From a virus: a stretch of DNA of 37,131 nucleotides. A model generated the notes under the pieces. It saw only the letters and a program-made list of their open reading frames with translations, did no database searches and was not told the origin of the DNA. Shown one piece after another: positions 15,044-22,456 of this stretch. Location: the IMG/VR virus record IMGVR_UViG_3300042695_002043, positions 1 to 37,131 of that record; one strand, 5' to 3'. A program made the position numbers and the translations under genes. Position 1 is the first letter of the stretch, and the number at the start of each line of letters is the position of its first letter.

Positions 15044-15322
15044 TCACTTCCCTTGGCTGCTACAAATCACGCAAGGCCAAACGTTCACCAAACCATGTTT
15101 GGGGCACCGTCGCGGCTCTTTCAGGTTCTTGAAATCGATGGTAGCCCATTCGTCCGGCGTGTCCGGTTCGACTGCGGCCCACGCGTCGTAGACCTTTTGC
15201 CGGTGGTAGTCGACGGTCGATTTGCCGACCCCCAGAACACGGGCCACGGATCGGAGCGAACCCTCGCACCGTTGAATCACGGCAATTTCGTTGGGCGTCA
15301 ATTGTCGTCGCGCTTTGGTCAT
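15044..15322 (-). CDS. HTH protein with C-terminal zinc-type cysteines
   Basis: A 92-residue protein read from ATG 15322 (MTKARRQLTPNEIAV), with GGAGAG about eight bases upstream. The HTH is plain: TPNEIAVIQRCEGSLRSVAR then VLGVGKSTVDYHRQKVYDAW. Near the C-terminus CPKHGLVNVWPCVIC provides C-x2-H and C-x2-C groups fit for a zinc ligand. The gene follows the large terminase and precedes the tape measure, with a TATAAT-containing candidate promoter upstream. A sister protein with the same length and layout lies at 33849-34127. A late transcription activator or terminase-associated DNA-binding role is possible. Confidence 0.75.
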   Translation of the reverse strand: MTKARRQLTPNEIAVIQRCEGSLRSVARVLGVGKSTVDYHRQKVYDAWAAVEPDTPDEWATIDFKNLKEPRRCPKHGLVNVWPCVICSSQGK

Positions 15323-15365
15323 TGTTCGCACTCTCCATTGCAAACACGAAAAAACACACGCGGTA

Positions 15366-15371
15366 ATTATA
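15366..15371 (-). promoter_or_regulatory. Candidate promoter for tape-measure operon
   Basis: On the minus strand a perfect TATAAT (15371-15366) lies in an AT-rich gap after the large terminase gene. The best -35 match, TTGAAC, is only 14 bp upstream, so the spacing is poor and an activator may be needed. The transcript would begin about 37 bases before the HTH-zinc gene start. Confidence 0.4.
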
Positions 15372-15417
15372 GTTTTTGCAATAGCGTTCAATCCCGTTCA
15401 AACGCAAGAAAAACCGA

Positions 15418-17448
15418 TCAATCTTCCCATTTTTTAGCAGACTTGGGCAGAATGCTGCCAGGTGCCCAACCCAACCTAGTTGCGGCACAAATCGCGTAGG
15501 CCAACGCATCCTTGTAATGGTTCGCCCCCGTGCACACCCAACGGGCTTTCGTTGGCTGATCGGGCAATTCCTCAGTAACAAATTGTTCGTTGATCAAATG
15601 GCGGATGAATGTTCTGTGGACGGATCCCGGGCCCGAAAACAGGGTGATTGCTCCAGGATTCCCTGCACTCACGCGAAAACCGCCGTCGGCAAGACGCTTA
15701 AAGGCGTCGGCATCGAGGGTCAATTGATCGATCCTGGCCCGGCGAACTCGGGAAAGGTGCCAACGGCCCTCGGGGTCGATCTTTCGGACCATGTTCCCCG
15801 TTTTTGTGGGGGCACTGTACCTACGTTTCACCATGGCGGTTTCGCCCCGGCCGAGCACCGGAAGCACGAAATCGGGCCGCCCTGATTTCAGATTGAAGGT
15901 CTTGGCTGCATCGAACACGACGTCTGGCATGTGTCCCGAGTCCACGTAAATCGATCGGCAACTGTGACGCCCACCGGCGACGGCCGTACCTGGTTGGACG
16001 GCGATGTCTCGGGCGATCCCAAATTCCAAATGCCCAAACAACTCGACCAACGCTGCGATCAGTCCCGCCTTTGTTCCGGCTGCCCTATCAACGTCAACCG
16101 TGCCATAGTCGGCCACGTGCAATTGTGCATTGGGTCGAACTCCGAGAAACACCCAGTGGCAAACTCGCTCCCCAACGTCCACACCGGCGACGACGTGCAT
16201 CGTGTCTGCATGGGCCACACCACGGGGCAACACGTCGCGGCGTGCGTCGACGTCGACCTCCTCGAGGACGTCCCCGGCTTCAATCGCTGGGGCTTTGTAG
16301 GGCAAACCGAACACGAATTGGCACAACTTGCGTTCTGCCAGGTCTCGCGTCCGCGTGCCTGGTTCGTGTTGAGCTGCGGCCCATAGATCGACTGCGATGT
16401 CGGCGGCGTTCAAGAATGCGTTGTGCCAGGCCCCGTATCTAAAGAACAATCGGCGGGTCCGAGGCGGATCCCCCGAGACGTTCCCGCGTCGATCGATTGT
16501 TTGGCCAGAGTGGACCAACTCCGACTCGGCCAACGCTTCTCGGCGTTCGTCGGGCGTGATTGCTTCCCCGCACTCCGGGCACACCCAGGTTGCCAATTCG
16601 CTTGCCTCAACCTCGGTGCGTGCGGATTCCCATCCAACTAGGCTGTCCCGCTGAGGCCAAATCCATGCACCGCAATGGGGGCAGGGGCTTAGGATCCGAC
16701 TGTCAGTCGACACCGGCCGCAATGTCTCGGGGAGTTCCTCGGGGACTGTGTTGGTACCCTCGATGTATGTCGCACGGTCGGCCCATTGAATCGATCGTTG
16801 ACGGGCTCGCAATTGCTCCAGCGGGTCGGCTTCGGGCGATTTGCTTGAGATGCGGCTGAACGCTGCGGCTTCGGTTACCAAAATGGTCCGAAGGGTGTAA
16901 CCGGCTTTGGCTGCATCGCGTCCACCTGCGGTGAGGATCTTTGCCACCGCCCCGTTGGAAAATACCACTCGATCGCGAATTGTGCCCCCTGCGGATCCTG
17001 GACCCGAACGCGGCAACATGCGTTTCAAACGATGCGAACTTTCAAGCACGGGCTTGATGTCGGCTTGCCATTTGTCCCCCGCCATTTCTTCCATCGGGAC
17101 GCCAAACCCAATCGATTCACCCAGTTCGGTCATGTGGTACAGAAACGGGCATACGTAGCCCAGAAACGATTTGCCCGATTGGCTCGGGCCGGTGTAGACG
17201 AATTCGTTCCAGTTTCCGGAATCGATTTCTCGGGCCCACAATCGTGCGATCGGCTGGTACTCGAATCGAAAACGACGGCCCGAGTAAGGGCCACCGTCGG
17301 CGGGCAAGTACACTTCGGTCTCAAGCCACTGGGTAAACGTGCGCGGTGGAGCTCCACGCCCCGCACGGATCGCGGCGGCGATCATAGGGCCGAAATCCGC
17401 TGGCCTGAGTAGGACCAATCCGTCGTCGCTTTGGATTTCCGTTGCCAA
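15418..17448 (-). CDS. terL: Terminase large subunit, lambda gpA-like
   Basis: A 676-residue packaging ATPase-nuclease that pumps DNA into the prohead and cuts it. The N-terminal ATPase has a Walker A-type GPSQSGKS (about residues 87-94) and a following LRTILVTEAAAF strand (Walker B-like). A pair of C-x2-C groups, CPHCGAWIW and CVCPECGEA-like (about residues 255-290), forms the zinc site typical of the gpA family. The C-terminal half has VVAGVDVGERVCHWV, the nuclease start with an acidic residue. The start is TTG at 17448; no ATG lies near. It directly follows the likely small subunit. Lambda-type terminases cut at cos sites, in line with two HNH genes in this genome. Confidence 0.95.
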   Translation of the reverse strand: MATEIQSDDGLVLLRPADFGPMIAAAIRAGRGAPPRTFTQWLETEVYLPADGGPYSGRRFRFEYQPIARLWAREIDSGNWNEFVYTGPSQSGKSFLGYVCPFLYHMTELGESIGFGVPMEEMAGDKWQADIKPVLESSHRLKRMLPRSGPGSAGGTIRDRVVFSNGAVAKILTAGGRDAAKAGYTLRTILVTEAAAFSRISSKSPEADPLEQLRARQRSIQWADRATYIEGTNTVPEELPETLRPVSTDSRILSPCPHCGAWIWPQRDSLVGWESARTEVEASELATWVCPECGEAITPDERREALAESELVHSGQTIDRRGNVSGDPPRTRRLFFRYGAWHNAFLNAADIAVDLWAAAQHEPGTRTRDLAERKLCQFVFGLPYKAPAIEAGDVLEEVDVDARRDVLPRGVAHADTMHVVAGVDVGERVCHWVFLGVRPNAQLHVADYGTVDVDRAAGTKAGLIAALVELFGHLEFGIARDIAVQPGTAVAGGRHSCRSIYVDSGHMPDVVFDAAKTFNLKSGRPDFVLPVLGRGETAMVKRRYSAPTKTGNMVRKIDPEGRWHLSRVRRARIDQLTLDADAFKRLADGGFRVSAGNPGAITLFSGPGSVHRTFIRHLINEQFVTEELPDQPTKARWVCTGANHYKDALAYAICAATRLGWAPGSILPKSAKKWED

Positions 17449-17450
17449 GG

Positions 17451-18041
17451 TTAGAACCGCAACGCTCCGCCCTCGACCTCGGCGGCCAGGGCGTCCAAGA
17501 ATTCGTTGACCGTATCAACACCGGCTTGGCCGACGCTGCGGTGGAGCTGCGTGCCCATGGCTCGCAATCGAGACGCCAACCAATCGAGGCCAGCTTGGAC
17601 GTCGGCTTTGTTGAGAAGCTTGTCCATGTTTCGATCGAGGTCGATTTGCAGTGCGGCGGATTGCCGTTGGAGCTTCCCGATTTCCTGCCTCAGTTTTTCC
17701 TTTACCAATTCCTCTTCGTCGGCATCGAGGTTGGGCCGGGCGGCTGCGGCCAGCTCGGAGACTCGGGTGTGTAGATCTTTGATCACCGCGAATAAATTGA
17801 TCGTCGGCACGTCGACGGGTATGTCATACCGTGACCCAAATTCGTCGACCACCTTTTGTTGGCGGCCTGCCATTTCGCAATAGACGCCTTTGGGGATTTC
17901 CCGCAACAACTGGGTGCGAACCTCGGCAATCGATTCCCGTTGCCACTTGGTAAGTGCTGCGGATTCTCGGGCGGTTAGCTTACCGCCCTCGATTTCTTTT
18001 TTTCTAGCGGCCAACCCGGCCAGTTCCGTTTTGGCATCCAC
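17451..18041 (-). CDS. terS: Probable terminase small subunit
   Basis: A 196-residue, charged and mostly helical protein directly upstream of the large terminase with only two bases between stop and start. It reads from GTG at 18041 (DAKTELAGLAARKKEIEGGKL). Residues about 15-60 could form a Nu1-like DNA-binding domain followed by a dimerising helix (ELVKEKLRQEIGKLQRQSAAL). Small subunits recognise the packaging site and load the large subunit. The assignment rests on position, size and helical character; there is no strong signature, so a coiled-coil accessory protein is an alternative. Confidence 0.62.
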   Translation of the reverse strand: MDAKTELAGLAARKKEIEGGKLTARESAALTKWQRESIAEVRTQLLREIPKGVYCEMAGRQQKVVDEFGSRYDIPVDVPTINLFAVIKDLHTRVSELAAAARPNLDADEEELVKEKLRQEIGKLQRQSAALQIDLDRNMDKLLNKADVQAGLDWLASRLRAMGTQLHRSVGQAGVDTVNEFLDALAAEVEGGALRF

Positions 18042-18044
18042 ACT

Positions 18045-18374
18045 TTAGGCTTGTCGCTTTTTGAGGATGTCGACGTCGCTTGCAATCTCAGTGAGTCCCG
18101 TTTGGAGATTCCCGAGAGTATCTTTGATTTCGCGAACTGTCGTGTGTTGGTCGGCCAATGTCACTTGCAACGACTTCATGGTCGTTGTGGTTTGCTTCAA
18201 ATGATCGACGCCTGCATCCTTGAGAGGCACGAGAAGATTTACACCGGCCCATCTAATCCATCCGTAAACCGCCCAACCCAAGGCTATGACCACAAGCACA
18301 GCGAAACCCTGGTTGAACCAGTAGGCAAAATGAGTAGGGGCAATGTCTTGGGCCAACACGAAAACGTTTTTCAT
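18045..18374 (-). CDS. Holin-like membrane protein
   Basis: A 109-residue protein with one hydrophobic segment of about 25 residues (FAVLVVIALGWAVYGWIRW, roughly residues 23-42) preceded by a short hydrophilic N-terminus. A long helix with heptad-like hydrophobic spacing follows (VDHLKQTTTTMKSLQVTLAD and beyond). The membrane anchor plus cytoplasmic or periplasmic coiled coil resembles class III holins or spanin-like proteins. It sits next to a secreted protein, near the subtilisin gene, and directly before terminase, where lysis genes are common. No holin family signature is certain. Confidence 0.6.
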   Translation of the reverse strand: MKNVFVLAQDIAPTHFAYWFNQGFAVLVVIALGWAVYGWIRWAGVNLLVPLKDAGVDHLKQTTTTMKSLQVTLADQHTTVREIKDTLGNLQTGLTEIASDVDILKKRQA

Positions 18375-18393
18375 TTCTCAGCGTCCTGCGAAG

Positions 18394-19131
18394 TTATGGG
18401 TTGGGACATTTGCCATTCACGCACAATCCGCGAATGACTGCCTTCAAACATTCCTTGTACTCTTCAACGGTGCGCGGGTTTGCCTCGCCAATCACTTGGT
18501 CAATCGGCATCCTCCAGACTTCGAGCCAGTGCTTTTTTCGGCTTGTGGGATCACGCATTTCGAAACACCTTTCAATCGTGCTTTCTACGAGCCCTTTCGC
18601 ATCCGGCAAATCCGAGGGCAGTTTCGGCAAAAGGTTAATCAGCGAGCTAGCCAGCAACGAAGTTGTGGCCGCGTCTTGGAGTGTGTCAACTGCAGCGCGG
18701 GAGGTTAGGCGAATCGATTCTAGGGAGGGAGGCGGATTCCCTGGGCTCGGTGGAATCGGATTCGGTGGTGGATTCGGGCCGGGTGTTGTTGGAGGGGTCG
18801 GCGTCGGCGTCGGCACTGGGGCTATCACGGTCCCGGTGACAATGATTTCGTGCCAACTGTACGCAATCTCGGCTTGCTTGTTCGCTACGATCAAACCGAA
18901 CTGGTATTTGCCTGGAGTCGGGATGGAAAAAAAGATGTTTGAACCGCACGATGCCGAGGCGGATTTTAATGCCTCGGGAATAATCCAAACCTTGTTGTCG
19001 CCGGTCGCATCTTCATGGGACAGAAAAACCAAGGTGCCAGCGAGCGCCGTTGCCGGTCCTTTGATCGACGCTTTCAACTCCTGCGAGAAAGCTGGAATCG
19101 TAAGCAACAAAATGGCAATCAGTGTTCGCAT
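18394..19131 (-). CDS. Secreted protein with proline-rich linker
   Basis: A 245-residue protein with a clear signal peptide (MRTLIAILLLTIPAFS, cleavage probably after FSQ). Residues about 20-105 look like a PKD/Ig-type domain (ASIKGPATALAGTLVFLSHE, TPGKYQFGLIVANKQAEIAY). A proline/threonine linker spans about 108-140. The C-terminal 100 residues are helical with four or five cysteines or conserved aromatic residues. The layout is like secreted proteins of bacteria with large, complex envelopes. It lies between the terminator after subtilisin and the holin-like gene, so it may help in lysis or envelope damage, or be a lysogenic trait. Confidence 0.75.
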   Translation of the reverse strand: MRTLIAILLLTIPAFSQELKASIKGPATALAGTLVFLSHEDATGDNKVWIIPEALKSASASCGSNIFFSIPTPGKYQFGLIVANKQAEIAYSWHEIIVTGTVIAPVPTPTPTPPTTPGPNPPPNPIPPSPGNPPPSLESIRLTSRAAVDTLQDAATTSLLASSLINLLPKLPSDLPDAKGLVESTIERCFEMRDPTSRKKHWLEVWRMPIDQVIGEANPRTVEEYKECLKAVIRGLCVNGKCPNP

Positions 19132-19202
19132 GGTCTAACCTTGGTTTTGTGATGTGGTCTAAGTCACGTAAACGAAATCGCTATACGTATCTCTCAACCT
19201 AC

Positions 19203-19421
19203 TCAGGGAGCAGGAGCAGGAGCGGGAGCGGGTTTCTTGCGGTTCTCGCGGATGATCTTCAGAAGCTGAAGAACCAGGGGAATGAGTTCTTCCCATCCCT
19301 TCGTTCCAACAGTAGGAGCACTTTGAGAAACGCAAACTTCATCAATTTCATTTTCACTCAGCTTTGTTTCCAAAGCATCGCAAAGTTCGTCCACACTTGA
19401 ACCCGCCAAAATATTAGCCAT
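19203..19421 (-). CDS. Small protein with alanine-proline tail, 72 aa
   Basis: Start at ATG 19421 (MANILAGSSVDELC) because AGAGG lies seven bases before it. The protein is mostly helical and acidic in its first half, with a hydrophobic helix around WEELIPLVLQLLKIIRENRK and a C-terminal run PAPAPAPAP. The basic stretch followed by AP repeats could be a spacer to a partner or an envelope anchor. The gene comes just after the terminator that follows subtilisin, so it probably depends on read-through. Function unknown. Confidence 0.6.
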   Translation of the reverse strand: MANILAGSSVDELCDALETKLSENEIDEVCVSQSAPTVGTKGWEELIPLVLQLLKIIRENRKKPAPAPAPAP

Positions 19422-19446
19422 AATCAAACCTCTTTAAAAAACACCT

Positions 19447-19475
19447 AAAAAACGGCTCACGGACACTCCGCAAGC
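19447..19475 (-). terminator. Intrinsic terminator after subtilisin
   Basis: Directly after the subtilisin stop codon, on the minus strand, a 9-bp stem with two G-T pairs (19475-19467 with 19463-19455, loop of three) is followed by six Ts (19452-19447). It would limit transcription into the secreted and holin-like genes. Confidence 0.75.
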
Positions 19476-20402
19476 TCAAACAAAACTGAGTTGATCGTTG
19501 ACGAGCGCGGCAATGATCTTTTCCGTTTGTGGAATTCCCATTCCAAAAAACGGATCGTGTCCCGGTTCGCCCTTATCGTCCGTGTACTGTCCAAAAAACT
19601 TTCTCACAGCTTCCACGCTTGTGAAATCTGCGTGACCTTCTTTTCGCATCACCTGTTTGATCAGGGCGCACAAAGCAGAAAACCAAGGGCAAGCCATCGA
19701 TGTGCCAGACATACCGCGAAATCCGTTATTGGTTGAACACGAAATGATGTCCTGCCCAGGGCAACAAACGTCCATTTCTCGGCCAACCGAACTGAATGAG
19801 GATCGCTGGCCGTCTTTTCGATAGGCACCGACACAAAGGCCTTCTCGGTACCGTGCTGGGTAGCCAATGGTATTTCTTCGGCTATCGAAACCTGAGTTCC
19901 CTGCGGCAGAAACGACGATAACACCCTTGGACCCTGCGTACTCGAGAGCCTGACGCGTCGGCTCGTAAGGGCTGTCGGATCCGAGCGACATGGAAATGAC
20001 GTCGGCTCCATTGTCGACGGCCCAGCGGATGCCTTTTGTGATTCCTTCGGAAGATCCGCTGCCGCGATTGGACAAAACCTTCCCGACCAGCAGATCCGCT
20101 TCCGGGGCCAGTCCTATGCCCTCTCTACCTAGGACCGTTCCACTGCAATGTGTCCCGTGTCCATTGCCATCTCTCCAGCTTTCACCCTGGATAAATGATC
20201 GCGCCTCTACTGGTTCGGGAAGGAGGTCGTGGGAGTTCATCCCCGTGTCGAGAACCGCCACGCGGATGCCCTTTCCCGTGATGCCACGTTTCCAAATCGG
20301 TTCGAACGTGGCTTTCGGAATGTGCCATAGGTCGCCCGGCGTCGCAAAGGTGCCAACGTCGGAAACCAAATCCGGTGGAAGATAGACGGGAGGGCTTTTC
20401 AT
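19476..20402 (-). CDS. Subtilisin-like serine protease (S8)
   Basis: A 308-residue S8-family protease. The catalytic triad is intact: Asp52 in AVLDTGMN, His82 in GNGHGTHCSGT, Ser235 in MSGTSMACPW, with oxyanion Asn169 in SAAGNSG. There is no signal peptide and only about 40 residues before the core, so no long propeptide; a short N-terminal stretch may serve as its own inhibitor. The protein would be active in the cytoplasm or after membrane damage. It lies in the late region between the tail tube side genes and a secreted plus holin-like pair. I see no endolysin in this genome, so a role in lysis is a real possibility; structural protein maturation is another. Confidence 0.93.
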   Translation of the reverse strand: MKSPPVYLPPDLVSDVGTFATPGDLWHIPKATFEPIWKRGITGKGIRVAVLDTGMNSHDLLPEPVEARSFIQGESWRDGNGHGTHCSGTVLGREGIGLAPEADLLVGKVLSNRGSGSSEGITKGIRWAVDNGADVISMSLGSDSPYEPTRQALEYAGSKGVIVVSAAGNSGFDSRRNTIGYPARYREGLCVGAYRKDGQRSSFSSVGREMDVCCPGQDIISCSTNNGFRGMSGTSMACPWFSALCALIKQVMRKEGHADFTSVEAVRKFFGQYTDDKGEPGHDPFFGMGIPQTEKIIAALVNDQLSFV

Positions 20403-20411
20403 GGCTTCATT

Positions 20412-20525
20412 TTATGGAATTAAAGGTACTGTCCTAAACTCACCAACCCATCTGCCAAGCGTGGAAGTCGGCGTAACTACCGTCCACCCTGGGGCGTTGG
20501 CCTCGATCCATCGCGGCCCGCCAAA
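20412..20525 (-). pseudogene. Open reading segment after amber stop (possible read-through)
   Basis: Immediately after the TAG of the 249-residue gene (20526-20528) the same frame stays open for 37 codons to a TAA at 20412-20414. That TAA is only nine bases before the next start codon. The 37 residues (FGGPRWIEANAPGWTV... to VPLIP) look protein-like, with Trp/Gly/Thr composition matching the tail proteins. There is no ATG, GTG or TTG in frame, so this is not an independent gene. Either the stop is read through, the gene has recently gained a nonsense codon, or there is a sequencing error. Confidence 0.5.
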
Positions 20526-21275
20526 CTAGGTACCTGCCCCAGCGGCGGCCAGTTCTGTTTTTTTTTCAACCCACTTTTTTATCGTTGGGAAATCCAACGC
20601 ACAATGCACCAACGCATCGCGGGCTGTTACGGTGTACACGTCCTCGAAGAGACCGAGCTCGGCGTGACTGACGCGATAGTTCGCCGTCAACGCGGCGATG
20701 GCCAGGTGGTCGATTTCGGGAAATTCGAATGACGGCCGTTCCTCGGCCACGGCTGCGGCGTGGGCGTCGGCATAGGCATGGGCCAAGTCAAGGAACTTTC
20801 GATACTCCCGAGCAACGCTAGCGGGTCGCCATTTGCCCGTCGCACCATCGAAGGCCAAAGTGTGGGGCAGGGGAGTGTAGTAGCGCTCGGACTCGACGTC
20901 GAACCCTCGAGCGATCGCTGCATTCCAGACGGATCCGTCGGCTAACGTGACGCGGTGCGAGTCAAGCAACTTGGGGCGCTCGAGAATCGACGGGTTTAAC
21001 TTGTCGTCGTTCCATCGACCCACCCAACAACCCTGCGGCCCGTCTGGATTCCAGACTCTGGCCCAGGATTGTGCTTTGGGGTCGAGTTTCAAATCCCGAG
21101 TGTCATACACCCCGGCAACGCTTGAGAAACGACACAACCAACCGGGGCCACTTCCTTCGGGTCCGGCTAACACTTCCCGAGTTTGGAAACTGGCACCACG
21201 GTCGGTTGCGTAGTTTAGATGCGCCGGCACGCTGAACGGCGTACCGTCCACGCGCGGCGTGAAATAAATGAACAT
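20526..21275 (-). CDS. Tail-region protein of unknown function, 249 aa
   Basis: Starts at ATG 21275 (MFIYFTPRVDGTPFSVPAHL). The first 110 residues are beta-rich with Trp-Pro turns (RVWNPDGPQGCWVGRWNDDK) and the C-terminal 100 residues are helical and acidic (SVAREYRKFLDLAHAYADAH, FPTIKKWVEKKTELAA). No family is recognised. It lies between a 70-residue protein after the tail tube and the subtilisin. A tail-assembly chaperone or minor tail protein is plausible from position. The frame continues after its TAG stop (see 20412-20525). Confidence 0.7.
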   Translation of the reverse strand: MFIYFTPRVDGTPFSVPAHLNYATDRGASFQTREVLAGPEGSGPGWLCRFSSVAGVYDTRDLKLDPKAQSWARVWNPDGPQGCWVGRWNDDKLNPSILERPKLLDSHRVTLADGSVWNAAIARGFDVESERYYTPLPHTLAFDGATGKWRPASVAREYRKFLDLAHAYADAHAAAVAEERPSFEFPEIDHLAIAALTANYRVSHAELGLFEDVYTVTARDALVHCALDFPTIKKWVEKKTELAAAGAGT

Positions 21276-21305
21276 GAATTGGGTTCCGTTGTGATTGTGA
21301 TGCGG

Positions 21306-21518
21306 TTAAACCGCTTTGTTTTGCGGGTTCCATAACTCGCAAATTGCTTCGAACTTTTGCACCTCGGCCAGCTTCTCGGCGGCTTCCCATGCGTCGGCCT
21401 GATTCAATTGGTCGGCGATGTATCGCGGCCCAAATCCGGTAGCGTTGGCGATCTTTTGGGCCAACTCTGCGCGGGTCTGAGTCTGAGTCTTTGAGGGTGT
21501 TTTCTTTTCGTCGGCCAT
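21306..21518 (-). CDS. Small tail-region protein, 70 aa
   Basis: A 70-residue helical protein (MADEKKTPSKTQTQTRAELA). After a disordered start it has AQKIANATGFGPRYIADQLN, which looks like a small HTH/UBA-like or helix-hairpin domain, then a second helical part to NPQNKAV. It is directly after the major tail protein and before the 249-residue protein. This is where many siphoviruses encode tail-assembly chaperones, but the size is too small for the usual G/GT pair, so the role is open. Confidence 0.62.
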   Translation of the reverse strand: MADEKKTPSKTQTQTRAELAQKIANATGFGPRYIADQLNQADAWEAAEKLAEVQKFEAICELWNPQNKAV

Positions 21519-21521
21519 GGT

Positions 21522-22436
21522 TTAGATCGCAGAGGCTGCGTTGATAAGGAATGGGGTGTTAGTGCCGTCGAACGCTGCGGTGAGTTCAAACTGCGTGTTT
21601 CCGTCGGCCTGATTTTGTGCCTGAAACGGTTGAATCGGCACGACCATACCGTCGGAGGTGATGACGATGTGTTCGGCGGTCGCATCGGGCACAAAAGTGC
21701 CGGTTTTGTTGATCCGTTTTCGAAATCGAATCGAGGTGTTGGCGTGCGTCGCGGCGATCCCAGGCAAGTTGATCTTTCCAGCGGCGGATCCGACCAAATT
21801 GGATGCGAGTGTGGTTACCTGGATTTTCGGTACCACCGAATTGACACCCATGCGAGTATCGAAAACGTCCGACTTGCACCCCTCAGAAGTAATTTCCAAA
21901 CCCGATTCCAACCGAATGTCAGTGACGCAACCCATGGCGATTCCGCCAAGTTGTGCCGATGCGATTGTGTGGCGTGCGTCGTCGATGGCTGCGGGAGCTG
22001 CTACGCCCTCGGAAAAAGTCGCTGGGTTGAGAACCCCATCGGGACTGAGTCCAAAAACCTCGATTTCAATTTGGGCATCTTGGCGGTTGCTGCATTGGAG
22101 ATTTCGCCAAATCGCTCTTCCCGTGGTGAACGCAACCTTTCGATGGGCTGTTCCGGCGGCGATGAACCCGTCGTCGTTGTAGAGGATTTCAAACAGCTCG
22201 GCGGGTACTTGGGCCGAAAGGGGAATTCCCAAGAAACCCAGCACACCCAAGGCGGATGCAACGTTGTGCGAGGTGAACCGAAACCCCGTTTTGATTTCTT
22301 GGATCGACGTTTGGAGTGGGTAAAAGCTTCCGGCGGTCGGTGCGGTCTGCATTTGCGCAGTGGATGCGAACGCGGCGGAAACGATGCCACCGATCCAATT
22401 GTTCCCAAGTTTCAACGCTGTGGCTTTGTATGACAT
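21522..22436 (-). CDS. Major tail tube protein
   Basis: A 304-residue protein starting at ATG 22436 (MSYKATALKLGNNWIGGIVS), with AGGGA about eight bases before it; longer readings would overlap the upstream gene. It is beta-rich with typical tail-tube features: a charged/Gly-rich start, a long mixed sheet with IKTGFRFTSHN and VAFTTGRAIWRNLQCSN, and a C-terminal domain around RFRKRINKTGTFV. Position between a tail-completion-like gene and small tail genes supports major tail protein. The family is not certain, but size and content fit a siphovirus tube. Confidence 0.72.
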   Translation of the reverse strand: MSYKATALKLGNNWIGGIVSAAFASTAQMQTAPTAGSFYPLQTSIQEIKTGFRFTSHNVASALGVLGFLGIPLSAQVPAELFEILYNDDGFIAAGTAHRKVAFTTGRAIWRNLQCSNRQDAQIEIEVFGLSPDGVLNPATFSEGVAAPAAIDDARHTIASAQLGGIAMGCVTDIRLESGLEITSEGCKSDVFDTRMGVNSVVPKIQVTTLASNLVGSAAGKINLPGIAATHANTSIRFRKRINKTGTFVPDATAEHIVITSDGMVVPIQPFQAQNQADGNTQFELTAAFDGTNTPFLINAASAI

Positions 22437-22456
22437 GTCAAAATCCCTGTGTGTCG

